Assembly (NCBI RefSeq): GCF_026342405.1
Contig: NZ_JAPEMU010000001.1
Span: 868,001 to 932,000, forward strand
Direction: 5' to 3'
DNA: 64,000 bases
DNA from: Kitasatospora sp. NBC_00240
GTDB taxonomy: Bacteria; Actinomycetota; Actinomycetes; Streptomycetales; Streptomycetaceae
Positions within the stretch are counted from its first letter, which is position 1. Each line of letters opens with the position of its first letter. This document shows positions 1 to 9,106 of this stretch, in pieces. The position numbers and the translations under genes were made by a program. The notes beneath the pieces were generated by a model. It ran no database searches, was not told the origin of the DNA, and was given only the letters and a program-made list of their open reading frames with translations.

Positions 1-1893
1 GAACACCTTGAACGCGACCGTCGCGGGGTAGGTCGGCGCGCTCGCGCAGCTCCAGCTGGGGAAACCCCAGGTCGCTGTGGAGGACGTGCCGTCGGTGTAG
101 TTGAGGCGGATCGTTCCACCGGCTTCGCCGATGCCCGAGGCGCCGAGGAAGTTGACCGCCGATCCGGTGTAGCTGTAGTCGATCGTCTGGCCGACCGGCT
201 TGACGGAGTCGAACTGGCCGGAGGTGGTGTTCGGCCAGGTGTAGTTGACGCCGCCGGCCGTGACGGCCTGTCCGGCCTTGACGCCGATCGCGGTTCCGTC
301 GGGCAGCTGGGAGTAGTTGGCCAGCCGGTCCGAGGACAGGGTGCTGCCGCTCGCGTCCCAGCTTCCCGCGGTCGGTGCGTCGCCGTCGGTGATCGCCGTG
401 GCGTTGCGGGCGGTCGAGCCGTTGAGGCCGAAGTTCCAGCCGCTGTACGCGGCGGTGTTGGCGGCCTTCAAGCGGTACATGACCGCTGTCCCCGCCGGTA
501 CGGTGACGCTGAAGTTGCCGCTCGCGTCGACGGAGGTGATGTCGGGTCCGACGATGGACGTGAGCGTGAACGCCTTCGCGGCAGTCCCGACCACCGATCC
601 GCTCGTCGTCGCGGTGACCGGCGCGGTGGCCGAACGGTTCATGATCGCGACCGCGTAGTCGCCGTTGCTCAACGGCCTGGCGAACACGTCGTACCCGCTG
701 CCCTGGGCGACCCGCTTCGCCGGCGTGGCCAGCGAGTCCTGCCCCACCGCGATGAGGTCGGGCTTGTTCATGAGGGCGGCCTGCGTGGACGAGATGGCGC
801 CGCTGAAATTGGAGTTGTTGCGGATCATCGCGACCATGTGGCTGTTCTGCATGGCCCACATCACGTAGCCGCCGAGCTTGTTGTCGGTCGTGAGGGTCGT
901 GTCGTCGAAGTACAGCCGGTCGGCGTCGAGGAAGTGGCCCTGCTTGCCGTACGGGCGCAGCTGCTCGACCATGTCGACGAGCGAGACGGCACCCGCCCAG
1001 CTCGTCCCGCCGACATCGCCGCCGATGCGGTAGGCCTGGCCGGCAGGCACGATGCTGTTCAGCATGCGCTGGAACAGCGGTGTGTTGTAGGTGTCGTTCT
1101 TCCAGTTCGCGTAGGCCGGCGCGGAGAGGTTCATCACGATGGACCGGCGCTTGCTGGGGTCGGCGTCGGTCTTGATCGCGTTGATCGCGGTCGCCGCCCG
1201 GCGCGCCGACTCGATGGCGGTGTCGATCTCGGCGTCGGTGTCGAGGATGGTGTAGCCGGACTTGTTGGTGGTGTTCGGCTCGCCGCAGTAGTCGACCTTG
1301 ACGTAGTCGGCACCGACGCTCGCGAAGAACCGGAAGTCCTGGTCGAAGTGGTCGTAGCTTCCGGGCGAGGCCGTGCTGCGCCCCCCGGAGTCGCACATGT
1401 ACTTGCCGCCGCTGGTGTAGACGCCGAAGAACAGTCCCTTGCTGTGCAGGTAGTCGCCGACGTCCTTCAGGCCGTTGGGGTACTTGATCGGCGACGGGAT
1501 GAGGTTGCCGGTGGTGGTGTCGCGTCCGTTCGTACAGTTCGGCACGACCGTGGCGTTGGCGTCCCAGTCGGTGCAGTCGGCCCGCACGGCCCAGGTGTCG
1601 TCGAACGAGACGGTGTTCCAGCCCGCGCCGGCGAGGCCGGTGGCGGCGGCGTCGTCGGCCGTCTTCTTCATGCTGGCGGCCGTCGTCCTGTTCCACGACT
1701 CCGAGCGGAGGATCATCCGCGGCGTCTTGGCGTAGGAGTGGTCGACGTTGACCGTGTCGCTCGGGACGGTTCGCGACAGTGCGCCGGCCGGTTGCGCGGT
1801 GGTCGTCACGGCGATGGTGGTGAGAGTCGCCGTCATGGCGAGGAAGGCGGCGGCTCTGCGGTGGGCACGGTGACCCGGGCGGGAGAGGTCCAT
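1..1893 (-). CDS. Secreted GH27 family glycosidase (alpha-galactosidase-like), partial at left edge
   Basis: The open frame runs from an ATG at 1893 off the left end of the window, so at least 631 residues are visible and the C-terminus is missing. An AAGGAG ribosome site sits 6 nt upstream. Residues 1-38 form a Sec-type signal peptide. The GH27 barrel follows: an FDDTW segment near residue 97, the nucleophile motif DYVKVDYC with Asp at about 191, and YRIGGDVGG near 280, where the acid/base Asp is expected. After about residue 400 come a beta-sandwich tail and a further beta-rich region. The enzyme probably removes terminal alpha-galactose or a similar sugar outside the cell. The linkage cannot be read from sequence, and GH27 also holds beta-L-arabinopyranosidases and isomaltodextranases. 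Confidence 0.85.
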   Translation of the reverse strand, partial: MDLSRPGHRAHRRAAAFLAMTATLTTIAVTTTAQPAGALSRTVPSDTVNVDHSYAKTPRMILRSESWNRTTAASMKKTADDAAATGLAGAGWNTVSFDDTWAVRADCTDWDANATVVPNCTNGRDTTTGNLIPSPIKYPNGLKDVGDYLHSKGLFFGVYTSGGKYMCDSGGRSTASPGSYDHFDQDFRFFASVGADYVKVDYCGEPNTTNKSGYTILDTDAEIDTAIESARRAATAINAIKTDADPSKRRSIVMNLSAPAYANWKNDTYNTPLFQRMLNSIVPAGQAYRIGGDVGGTSWAGAVSLVDMVEQLRPYGKQGHFLDADRLYFDDTTLTTDNKLGGYVMWAMQNSHMVAMIRNNSNFSGAISSTQAALMNKPDLIAVGQDSLATPAKRVAQGSGYDVFARPLSNGDYAVAIMNRSATAPVTATTSGSVVGTAAKAFTLTSIVGPDITSVDASGNFSVTVPAGTAVMYRLKAANTAAYSGWNFGLNGSTARNATAITDGDAPTAGSWDASGSTLSSDRLANYSQLPDGTAIGVKAGQAVTAGGVNYTWPNTTSGQFDSVKPVGQTIDYSYTGSAVNFLGASGIGEAGGTIRLNYTDGTSSTATWGFPSWSCASAPTYPATVAFKVF

Positions 1894-1913
1894 GCGGAAC
1901 TCCTTGATTTCTC

Positions 1914-1941
1914 CAGGGGAGATGCCATACGCACTCCCCTG
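1914..1941 (-). promoter_or_regulatory. Short perfect inverted repeat in the 5' leader of the GH27 gene
   Basis: Two 8-bp arms, CAGGGGAG and CTCCCCTG, flank a 12-nt spacer just upstream of the ribosome site (1900-1905) of the gene starting at 1893. It could be an operator or an mRNA hairpin that influences translation. The palindrome is seen directly; its role is inference. Confidence 0.35.
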
Positions 1942-2399
1942 AATGGGGTTCGTGGGAGATCGGCCGGCTGATGCGACATACCGCGCATCTCGGCGGCCTG
2001 GAAGGACGGGTGCTGGCTCCCCCCGACAGACCTCGACTCGAGCCGATTCCTACCGCCAGTCCGATGCGCAGAACTCTAGGATCGGCCGTTACCGTGGGCA
2101 ACACGCACGGTGCACATGAATTCCATATGACCGGCGCACGTCTCGACGGCAACGGAGTCGTGGCAGTGTTCTTCCGGCGTGACGGAATGGCCTTCCGGCG
2201 CGCGCCGGAGGGCCCTGCTCGTGCCCGTAAGCGGAGGGTAATCGCTCATTGAGCCTTCGGCCCTTCTCGCGGACCGGTGACGGCATTCGGCCGGGCATTC
2301 CGGTAGCGGGCCCGGTGAGCGAGATCGTGCCCGGCATTCCGGCTGGGTGGTCTCGATCGAGCTGCCCGTGTGCGCGACCGGTTGCCCGGTGTGGAACCG
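1942..2399. other. Intergenic stretch, no gene seen
   Basis: Between the GH27 leader and the end of manA. Open frames here have no family resemblance and look like chance frames in GC-rich DNA. A GGTAACGG half-site (minus strand, near 2090) resembles half of the LacI-type operators at 5695-5889 but has no partner. The GH27 promoter must lie here but I cannot place it. Confidence 0.4.
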
Positions 2400-3581
2400 T
2401 CAGAGCGTGGCCTGTGTGCGGTCTGCGGTGCCTGGTGCGGCGTGGTGGGCGACGCCCTCCCCACTCAGTACGGCGGGACCGCCGTCGTGGGGGAGGAAGG
2501 CGGCGAGGCCCGGGGTGAGGGTGGTCACGGCGTCGCCCCTGCGTACGGTGATGGTGCCCTCGGTGCAGAGGACGACGCCGGGTCCGGGCCGCCGGAGGAC
2601 GGCCGGCCCGCGAGATGGCGGCCGCAGCCGGGTGAGGCGGAACTCCGGTGCGGGGGCGATGTAGGTCTCGCCATGGTCGCCGATGGGCGTGGGACGGATC
2701 GGCTCCGGCCGGGTGGCGTTGAAGTCGGTGACGGAGAGCAGTTCGGGCACGTTGACGTTCTTGGGGGTGAGGCCGCCGCGCAGGACGTTGTCGGACGCGG
2801 CCATGATCTCGACACCGGTGCCGTACAGGTAGGCGTGCAAGGTGCGGCCTGGGAGGTAGAGGGCCTGGCCGGGTGCCAGCTCCACCAGGTTGAGCAGCAT
2901 CGAGGTGATGACACCCGTGTCGTCCGGGTATGCGCGGGCGAGCCTCGCGGTCCAGGTGGCGCGAAGGTCGGTACGGTCCGTACACGCGGCGAGGACCTCG
3001 GAGACCAGGGTGGCCCGTTCGTCCTCTGGCCAGGTCAGCAGGGCGGTGACGGTGCTGCGGAGGTCGCCGGCTCGCAGGTGGTCGACCACGTCGTGGAGAG
3101 CGCCGATGCCGAGTGAGTCGAGCAGCGCGGCGGACTGAGCCGGGTCGGCGAACCCGCACAGGGCGGTGAACGGCGTGAGCGCGCAGATCAGCTCCGGCTT
3201 GGGTTGGTCGTCATGGTAGGAGCGGTTCGGGTCGTCGGGTGCGAGGCCGGCGGCCTGCTCGGCCGCGTATCCGGTGGCGGCCTGTTCGGCGTCCGGATGC
3301 ACCTGCAGGGAGAGGGGCTGCTCGACCGCCAGGAGCTTGAGGAGGAAGGGCAGGCGTCGCCAGCCGGGGCCAAGCACTGTGACCGGGTCGGAGTCGATGA
3401 GGTCGAGGAGCGTCATACCGGCACCGTCCCCGATGAGGGAGGGGGCGGTGGGGTGGGCGCCGATCCAGAGCTCGGCCTCCGGTTCCGCGCTGGGGGCGGG
3501 GCGGCCCTGGAGTTCGGCAAGTGTGGTGCGTGATCCCCAGGCGTAGGTACGGATGGGGTTCTGGAGGTGGTAGAGCGTCAT
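2400..3581 (-). CDS. manA: Mannose-6-phosphate isomerase, class I (ManA)
   Basis: 393 residues, the usual length for bacterial type I phosphomannose isomerase. It interconverts mannose-6-phosphate and fructose-6-phosphate in the cytoplasm. Family hallmarks are present: the N-terminal PIRTYAWGS, the zinc-binding SLQVHPD around residue 95, the KPELICAL glutamate region near 130, and GRTLHAYL further on with a histidine ligand. An AGGGAAG ribosome site precedes the ATG. It is the third gene of a minus-strand group after the LacI regulator and the ROK kinase, about 160 nt behind the kinase. That order suggests import, phosphorylation and isomerisation of mannose or a related hexose. Identity is secure; the physiological sugar is inferred. 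Confidence 0.93.
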   Translation of the reverse strand: MTLYHLQNPIRTYAWGSRTTLAELQGRPAPSAEPEAELWIGAHPTAPSLIGDGAGMTLLDLIDSDPVTVLGPGWRRLPFLLKLLAVEQPLSLQVHPDAEQAATGYAAEQAAGLAPDDPNRSYHDDQPKPELICALTPFTALCGFADPAQSAALLDSLGIGALHDVVDHLRAGDLRSTVTALLTWPEDERATLVSEVLAACTDRTDLRATWTARLARAYPDDTGVITSMLLNLVELAPGQALYLPGRTLHAYLYGTGVEIMAASDNVLRGGLTPKNVNVPELLSVTDFNATRPEPIRPTPIGDHGETYIAPAPEFRLTRLRPPSRGPAVLRRPGPGVVLCTEGTITVRRGDAVTTLTPGLAAFLPHDGGPAVLSGEGVAHHAAPGTADRTQATL

Positions 3582-3739
3582 GGGCGCTTCCCTGGGGTGC
3601 GGGGAGGCTCGCGAAGCCGTTCGAGGCGGCCGGAGCGGAGGAAACGGAAGCCGCGTGCGGTGGTCCTGCGATCGGCAGGGCCCGGAGAGCGCCGTTGCTC
3701 GTCCTTCGGCTCGTGGGGTGTGCGGGTGGGCCCGGTCGG

Positions 3740-4642
3740 TCAGGGCGTCATGGCGTGGCGGGCGGCGCCGATGAGGCCCGAGTGACGCCCGAGTTCGGCG
3801 CGGACGATCCGCAGCTCGCGGATGTCGGCGCTGTCGTCGCGGATGACTGCCGCGCGGAGGGGGCCGAGGAGGACCTCGCCGGCCGCGGAGACACCTCCGG
3901 CGATGACGACGCGGTCGAGGTCGAGGAGGATCGCGCTGGTGATGATGCCGCCGGCGAGGAACTCGGCGCCGCGGCGGAAGGCCGCGACGGCGGTGGCGTC
4001 GCCGGTTGCGGCGGCGGCGGCGAGTTCCGGGGTGCTGTGGCCGGTCCAGCCGTTGGCGCGGGCCCAGCGGAGCATGGCCGGCCCGCTGGCCCCGGTCTCG
4101 ATGCAGCCGGTCCGGCCGCAGGCGCAGTGTTCGCCCACCGGGTCGGCGGTGATGTGGCCGATGAACCCCGCGTTGCCGGCAGCGCCGGAGACCGGCCGGC
4201 CGTCGAGGACGAGGCCGCCGCCGATGCCGGTGGAGACGACGATGCCCAGCAGTGCACTGCTGCCTGCTCCCGCGCCGCGCCAGTGTTCGCCGAGTGCGGC
4301 GGCGGTGGAGTCGTGGATCAGACGCGGTGGCGGTCCGCCGACCGCCTCGGCGATGGCGTCGACGACGGGGAACTCGCGCCAGGCCGGGATGTTGACCGGG
4401 CTGATGGTGCCGCGGGCGGTGTCGATCGGGCCGGCCGAGGCGACGCCGATCCCGGCCGGCGGCGTTGTCGCGCAGACGTCGGCGACCAGTTCGGTGAGCG
4501 CGCGGGTGACGAGGTGTTCGGGCTCGGACGAGGGGGTGGGGACCTCACGTTGGCGGACCACCTGGCCGCTGCCGGTGACGATCGCGGCGGCGAGTTTGGT
4601 GCCGCCGATGTCGACAGCGAGGTAGTGGTCGTCTGAGGCCAT
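3740..4642 (-). CDS. ROK family sugar kinase
   Basis: 300 residues. It has the phosphate-binding DIGGTK (11-16), a catalytic Asp in HDSTAAALGE (about 111), the glycine-rich STGIGGG (138-143) and the ROK zinc motif EHCACGRTGCIE (171-181, with GHI just before). It should phosphorylate a hexose such as glucose, mannose or an N-acetylhexosamine with ATP. The usual Asn before the catalytic Asp is His here, which may affect sugar choice. The ATG lies 2 nt after the stop of the LacI gene, so the two are almost certainly co-transcribed. With manA downstream, mannose is the simplest guess but is not shown by sequence. Confidence 0.88.
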   Translation of the reverse strand: MASDDHYLAVDIGGTKLAAAIVTGSGQVVRQREVPTPSSEPEHLVTRALTELVADVCATTPPAGIGVASAGPIDTARGTISPVNIPAWREFPVVDAIAEAVGGPPPRLIHDSTAAALGEHWRGAGAGSSALLGIVVSTGIGGGLVLDGRPVSGAAGNAGFIGHITADPVGEHCACGRTGCIETGASGPAMLRWARANGWTGHSTPELAAAAATGDATAVAAFRRGAEFLAGGIITSAILLDLDRVVIAGGVSAAGEVLLGPLRAAVIRDDSADIRELRIVRAELGRHSGLIGAARHAMTP

Positions 4643-4644
4643 GG

Positions 4645-5658
4645 TCAGCTTCCTTGTGCGTAGGGCCCGGGGATCTCGCCGGAACCGCGCGGGATCAGAG
4701 TGGTGGGCATGACGATGGTGCGGGGCGGGGAGGTGTCCCCGTGGATGCGGCCGAACAGCAGGTGGGCGGCGGTCGTGCCGATGGCGACCGGGTCCTGGGC
4801 GATGACGGTGACCGGTGGGGTCATCCTCGCGGCGAGGGTGAAGTCGTCGAAGCTGATGAACGCGATGTGCGGGGGCAGCACCGCGAGGACGCCGATGGCG
4901 ACGATGTCGTTGCTGGCCAGGACCGCCGTGGGGGGTTCGGAGGCGGAGAGGATCTCGGTGACGGCGGCGCCGGCGTCGGGGCCGGACCGCAGCCCGTGCC
5001 GGACGAGGGCCGGGTCGGCTTCGATGCCGGCGGCCTCCAGCGCGGCCAGGTAGCCCCGGTAGCGCTCGGCGACCGCCCAGATCTCCTGCCGGTCACCCAG
5101 GTAGCCGATCCGCCGGTGGCCGTTGGCGACGAGCTGCCGGACGGCGTTCTGCACGGCCTCGAAGTTGTCGACCACGACCGTGTCCACATCCAGGCCGGGA
5201 GCGGCGCGGTCCACGCAGACGACCTTCGTGCCCTGCTCGATCGTGGAGCGCAGGAACCGGTGGCTGCCCGCGACCGGGGTGAGGATCAGACCGTCGATCC
5301 GGCGGGCTGTGAAGGCCGCGACGACCTCGTGTTCCCGCCGCAGGTCATCGCGGCTGGATCCGATGAGGACCACACTGTCGCGCTGCCGGGCGACATCCTC
5401 GGCGGCTGACGCGATGGCCGCCATGAAGGGGTCGGCCACGTGATCGACCATCAGGCCGATGGTCTGGCTGAGCTGGTCGGTGCGGCGTAGCTGGCGGGCC
5501 ACGTCGTCGCGGTGGTAGCCGAGCCTGCGGACGGCTTCCTCGACACGCGCGGCGGTTGCGGGGGCGACGCCGGGGTCGCCGTTGACGACCCGGGAGACCG
5601 TCATCACTCCGACGCCAGCCTCGGCGGCGACGTCCTTCATCGTGGGCCGGCTGGCCAT
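4645..5658 (-). CDS. LacI family transcriptional regulator
   Basis: 337 residues from the ATG at 5658, chosen because GGGGAGG lies 8 nt upstream and the protein then begins right before the HTH. Residues 7-30 (TMKDVAAEAGVGVMTVSRVV) are a textbook LacI helix-turn-helix and hinge; the rest is a periplasmic-binding-protein-like sugar sensor ending at ARMTPPVTVIAQD and beyond. It sits between the kinase/manA genes it is co-transcribed with and the divergent ABC operon at 5906. Two AACGTT-centred palindromes lie 37 and 63 nt upstream of its start and a third lies before the ABC operon. Autorepression plus control of the transporter is therefore likely. Confidence 0.92.
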   Translation of the reverse strand: MASRPTMKDVAAEAGVGVMTVSRVVNGDPGVAPATAARVEEAVRRLGYHRDDVARQLRRTDQLSQTIGLMVDHVADPFMAAIASAAEDVARQRDSVVLIGSSRDDLRREHEVVAAFTARRIDGLILTPVAGSHRFLRSTIEQGTKVVCVDRAAPGLDVDTVVVDNFEAVQNAVRQLVANGHRRIGYLGDRQEIWAVAERYRGYLAALEAAGIEADPALVRHGLRSGPDAGAAVTEILSASEPPTAVLASNDIVAIGVLAVLPPHIAFISFDDFTLAARMTPPVTVIAQDPVAIGTTAAHLLFGRIHGDTSPPRTIVMPTTLIPRGSGEIPGPYAQGS

Positions 5659-5694
5659 GCTACTGACCTCCCCTTCGTTTCTCTTCACTGTTTC

Positions 5695-5732
5695 GATAAC
5701 GTTACCATCTCGATTATTTCGGCAACGTTACC
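5695..5732. promoter_or_regulatory. Twin LacI-type operators upstream of the LacI gene
   Basis: GATAACGTTACC at 5695-5706 and GGCAACGTTACC at 5721-5732 are two near-identical palindromic sites centred on AACGTT, 26 bp apart centre to centre, in an AT-rich patch of otherwise GC-rich DNA. They fit the LacI family's preference for a central CG in a TAACG-type half-site. The likely ligand is the adjacent regulator (4645-5658). Confidence 0.75.
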
Positions 5733-5838
5733 AAGTCCACAGCGGAAGGCCTGGCAACCCCACGCCCGCCTGCCGAATGCGCCAACTGTGCAGCAAGAGC
5801 CCCTGGTGGTCAATGTGAACAGATCCGGACCGGACCTC

Positions 5839-5889
5839 TTGACAGTCGCTTCCAAGCCGTCTCAGAATCATCGGGCTGGTAACGATACC
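5839..5889 (+). promoter_or_regulatory. Promoter and overlapping LacI-type operator of the CUT2 ABC operon
   Basis: TTGACA at 5839-5844 and CAGAAT at 5863-5868 (18-nt spacer) form a good sigma-70-type promoter. GGTAACGATACC at 5878-5889, immediately downstream at about the expected transcription start, is a third copy of the operator found at 5695 and 5721. A repressor bound here would block the transporter operon until its sugar inducer appears. The sequence match is direct; the regulation is inferred. Confidence 0.7.
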
Positions 5890-5905
5890 AAGAAGAAGGC
5901 GCAAC

Positions 5906-6727
5906 ATGGCCTCTATAAACGAACCGCTGCTCGAAGCGCGGGGCGTGGTCAAGCAATTCGGCCACGTGCAGGCGCTCCAGGGCGCCGATTTCAAGGCGTA
6001 CGCCGGTGAGGTGGTCGCCCTGATCGGCGACAACGGAGCCGGCAAGTCCACTCTGGTCAACGTCCTGTCGGGGGTGATCGCCCCGGACGCCGGCGAGGTC
6101 CTGCTGGAGGGCAGGCCGGTGCAGTTCGCCGGTCCGGCCGACGCACAGCGCCGGGGTGTGGAGACGGTCTACCAGGACCTGTCGATGGCACCGGACCTGG
6201 ACGCGGCCGCCAACCTCTACCTCGGCCGGGAGATCGTCCGCGGTGGGCTGCTGGGCCGGTTGGGGGTGCTGGACCGGGCCGCGATGCGGCGTGAGGCGGT
6301 CGGTGCGTTCGCCGAGCTCGGGGTGACGCTGAAGGACGTCAGCGCGCCGGTGGCGACGCTCTCGGGCGGGCAGCGGCAGTCGGTGGCGGTGGCCCGCGCG
6401 GTGGCCTTCGCCGACAAGGTCATCTTCATGGACGAGCCGACGGCCGCCTTGGGCGTGGTCCAGCGGGCGAAGGTCCTGGAGACCGTCCGCCGGGTCGCGG
6501 ACCGCGGCATCTGCGTGGTGCTGATCAGCCACAACATGCCGGAGGTGCTGGCGGTGTCCGACCGGATCGAGGTGCTCAGGCTGGGCCGGCGGGTCGCGTC
6601 GCTCAAGGCGACCGACACCAGCATCGAGGGGCTGGTCGGTGCCATGACCGGCTCGCTGGACCGCGACCTGGAGACGTTCGCGGCCACCGGCGCCACCGGC
6701 GCACGGAACACGGAGGAAGACCGATGA
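5906..6727 (+). CDS. CUT2-type sugar ABC transporter, ATP-binding protein
   Basis: 273 residues with one nucleotide-binding domain. Walker A is GDNGAGKST (41-49), followed by the Q-loop in TVYQDLS, the signature LSGGQRQS, Walker B VIFMDEPTAAL and the H-loop LISHNM. E. coli RbsA-type proteins are double-length, while this single-domain form resembles FrcA/XylG-like actinobacterial proteins and would act as a homodimer. Its stop overlaps the ATG of the permease (6724), so expression is coupled. It powers import of a monosaccharide bound by the protein at 7893. Confidence 0.92.
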   Translation: MASINEPLLEARGVVKQFGHVQALQGADFKAYAGEVVALIGDNGAGKSTLVNVLSGVIAPDAGEVLLEGRPVQFAGPADAQRRGVETVYQDLSMAPDLDAAANLYLGREIVRGGLLGRLGVLDRAAMRREAVGAFAELGVTLKDVSAPVATLSGGQRQSVAVARAVAFADKVIFMDEPTAALGVVQRAKVLETVRRVADRGICVVLISHNMPEVLAVSDRIEVLRLGRRVASLKATDTSIEGLVGAMTGSLDRDLETFAATGATGARNTEEDR

Positions 6728-7776
6728 CCGCCACCGCACAGCAGACCGGGCAGCCGTCCGCCGAAGCCCCGGAGCGGGTCCGACCGAGCGGGGTGCCGCC
6801 CTGGCTGCGCCGGCTGGCCGCGGTCAACGAACTGTGGACGTTCCTGATCCTGGTGGCCCTGGTCGCGTTCTTCACCATCGCTGCACCGGGCACGTTCTTC
6901 ACGGCCTACGACCTCACCCAGATCGCCGTCAACGCAGCCATCTACCTGGTGCTCGGCGTCGGCATGACCTACGTGATCATCACCGCGGGCATCGACCTGT
7001 CGATCGGCTCCGTCCTGGTGCTGGCCGCCGTGGCGGCCGGGGAGTACAACATCCACCACGGCGGCCCGGACGCGGACTGGACGACGGTCGGGATCTGCGT
7101 CCTGATCGCGGTCGCGGTCGGTACCGCCTGGGGCGCCCTGCAGGGGGCGCTGATCGCGACCGGCAAGGTCCCGCCGCTCATCGTCACCCTGGGCGGTCTG
7201 GGCGCCGCGCTCGGCTTGGCCGAGCTCGCCACCGGAGGGCAGGACCCGGCCGGCGCCGCCGCGTCGAACCTGCAGAACAGCCTCGGCTACGGCAAGGTCC
7301 TCGGCATCCCGTGGCTGGTGATCCTCGCCGCCGCCGTCACCCTCGTCTTCGGCCTGGTCCTGGCCGGCACCCGCTTCGGCAACCACACCCTGGCGATCGG
7401 CTCCAACCCGGCCGCCGTCCAGCGCGCGGGCATCCGGGTCGGTCGGCACCTGGTCAAGGTGTACGCGCTGATGGGCCTGCTGGCCGGCCTCGGCGCGGTG
7501 ATGTGGCTGGCCTCCTACGGCACCACCTCCATCGCCGGCCACTCCACCGACAACCTCAAGGTGATCACCGCGGTGGTGCTCGGCGGCACCAGCCTCTTCG
7601 GAGGCCGCGGCTCCGTCCTCGGCACCGTGATCGGTGTGTTCATCCCCGCCGTGCTCACCACCGGCCTGATCGTGATCGGCGTCCAGCAGTACTGGCAGGA
7701 CGTGGCTGTCGGCGTCGTCCTGGTCGCCGCCGTCTTCATCGACCAGATGCGCCGCAAGACCCGCGACCGCAAGTAA
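6724..7776 (+). CDS. CUT2-type sugar ABC transporter, permease
   Basis: 350 residues with about ten hydrophobic segments after an N-terminal cytoplasmic tail of about 35 residues. The segment GMTYVIITAGIDLSIGSVL is the characteristic motif of RbsC/FrcB permeases, and [15 protein letters not shown] near the C-terminus is the conserved loop that meets the ATPase. Translationally coupled to the ATPase (4-nt overlap) and followed 116 nt later by the binding protein. Confidence 0.92.
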   Translation: MTATAQQTGQPSAEAPERVRPSGVPPWLRRLAAVNELWTFLILVALVAFFTIAAPGTFFTAYDLTQIAVNAAIYLVLGVGMTYVIITAGIDLSIGSVLVLAAVAAGEYNIHHGGPDADWTTVGICVLIAVAVGTAWGALQGALIATGKVPPLIVTLGGLGAALGLAELATGGQDPAGAAASNLQNSLGYGKVLGIPWLVILAAAVTLVFGLVLAGTRFGNHTLAIGSNPAAVQRAGIRVGRHLVKVYALMGLLAGLGAVMWLASYGTTSIAGHSTDNLKVITAVVLGGTSLFGGRGSVLGTVIGVFIPAVLTTGLIVIGVQQYWQDVAVGVVLVAAVFIDQMRRKTRDRK

Positions 7777-7892
7777 CCCACCACCACCGCGCAGAGCGCG
7801 AGAAGAACGGCGGCCTTCGGGCCGGCGGCCCCGCTGTCAGGGCGGGGATCCCCCACGGCGCCCCGCGCGCACGACCTAGGAGAACACCCACC

Positions 7893-8891
7893 ATGTCCAT
7901 CATCCGTAGCAAGCGCGCACTGTTCGTAGCCGCCGGCGCCGCCCTCGCCCTCACCACCACTGCCGCCTGCAGCTCCACCGGTTCCGGCGGCGGAGCCTCC
8001 ACCGCGGCCGGCGGCCCCAAGAAGGTCACCCTGATCACCGGTGTGAAGAGCGACCCCTTCTACATCACCATGGCCTGCGCCGCGCAGGCCGAGGCCAAGG
8101 CCAAGGGCCTGGACTTCACCGCCGACGGCTCCGCCCAGTGGGACGTCTCCGTCCAACGCCCCCTGATCGACTCGGTCGCCGCCTCACGCCCCGACGGCCT
8201 CCTGGTCTCGCCGGTCGACGTCAGCGCCCTCACCCCCTCGCTCAAGCAGATCCAGTCCTCCGGCACCAAGATCGGCCTGGTCGACACCTCCGTCACCGAC
8301 CCGTCGATCGGCATCACCCGAATCTCCTCCGACAACGAGGAGGGCGGCAAGGTCGCCGCCAAGGCCCTGGCCAAGGAGATGGGCGAGAAAGGCTCGGCCA
8401 TCGTGATCAGCGTCAAGCCGGGCATCTCCACCACCGACGCCCGGATCAAGGGCTTCACCGAAGAGATGGCCAACCACCCCGCAATCACCCTCCTGCCCAC
8501 CCTCTACGACAACGACCAGCCGGCCACCGCCGCCTCACAGATCCAGTCGACCCTGGCCGCCCACCCCGACCTCGGCGGCGTCTTCGCCGGCAACACCAAC
8601 ACCGGCCAGGGCATCGCCGCCGGCCTCCAGCAGGCCGGCAAGCAGGGCACCGTGAAGGTCGCCGCCTTCGACGCCGAACCCGACGAGATCGCCGCACTCA
8701 AAGCCGGCACCCTCCAGGTCCTGGTCGCCCAGGACCCCGCATCGATCGGCACCCAGGCCATCGACCAGCTCGCCGCCGCCTTCGACGGCAAGCCCGTCCA
8801 GAAGCAGATCGGCACCACCATGGTCGCCATCACCAAGGACAACATGGACGACCCCCAGGTCATCAAGTACGCCTACAAGTCCGACTGCTGA
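7893..8891 (+). CDS. CUT2-type sugar-binding lipoprotein
   Basis: 332 residues from the ATG at 7893, which has AGGAG 10 nt upstream. A lipoprotein signal ends in TTAACS, so Cys at about residue 25 would be lipidated and the protein displayed on the outer face of the membrane. The fold is periplasmic binding protein type 1 (ribose/fructose family): KVTLITGVKSDPFYITMACA at the start of the mature domain, NTNTGQGIAAGLQQAG, and VLVAQDPASIGTQAIDQL. A Cys at the very C-terminus and one in TMACA could form a disulfide. It is the ligand receptor of the operon, and a close paralog lies at 10941-11945. Confidence 0.9.
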   Translation: MSIIRSKRALFVAAGAALALTTTAACSSTGSGGGASTAAGGPKKVTLITGVKSDPFYITMACAAQAEAKAKGLDFTADGSAQWDVSVQRPLIDSVAASRPDGLLVSPVDVSALTPSLKQIQSSGTKIGLVDTSVTDPSIGITRISSDNEEGGKVAAKALAKEMGEKGSAIVISVKPGISTTDARIKGFTEEMANHPAITLLPTLYDNDQPATAASQIQSTLAAHPDLGGVFAGNTNTGQGIAAGLQQAGKQGTVKVAAFDAEPDEIAALKAGTLQVLVAQDPASIGTQAIDQLAAAFDGKPVQKQIGTTMVAITKDNMDDPQVIKYAYKSDC

Positions 8892-9027
8892 CCCGTCCCC
8901 ACAGCGTCCGGGTGGGCCCGTCCTCCCCTGCCCCGAGCGCCCGGACACCCCTCCCGTGACCGCGGCTCTCGATCAAAAGGGCAGCTCGCGGCCGCAGCTG
9001 TGAACCCGGACGTGGCCGCTTCGCACT

Positions 9028-9072
9028 CCGGGTACGCGGCTCCCCGGCTCCGTCGGCAAGCCGCGTACCCGG
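9028..9072 (+). terminator. Hairpin terminator after the CUT2 operon
   Basis: A perfect 14-bp inverted repeat (CCGGGTACGCGGCT at 9028-9041 and its complement at 9059-9072) with a 17-nt loop, between the binding protein and the next gene. Streptomycete terminators often lack a U-tract, as here. Confidence 0.6.
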
Positions 9073-9106
9073 AACCTCGGTCTCTTCTCCCCCCGGAAGG
9101 TCCACG

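Noticed and set aside
838-1971. Long plus-strand open frame opposite the GH27 gene
   Set aside because: Low-complexity Val/Gly/Arg-rich translation with no family signal. It is the antisense shadow of the GC-rich GH27 coding strand. The same applies to the many other long frames overlapping real genes.
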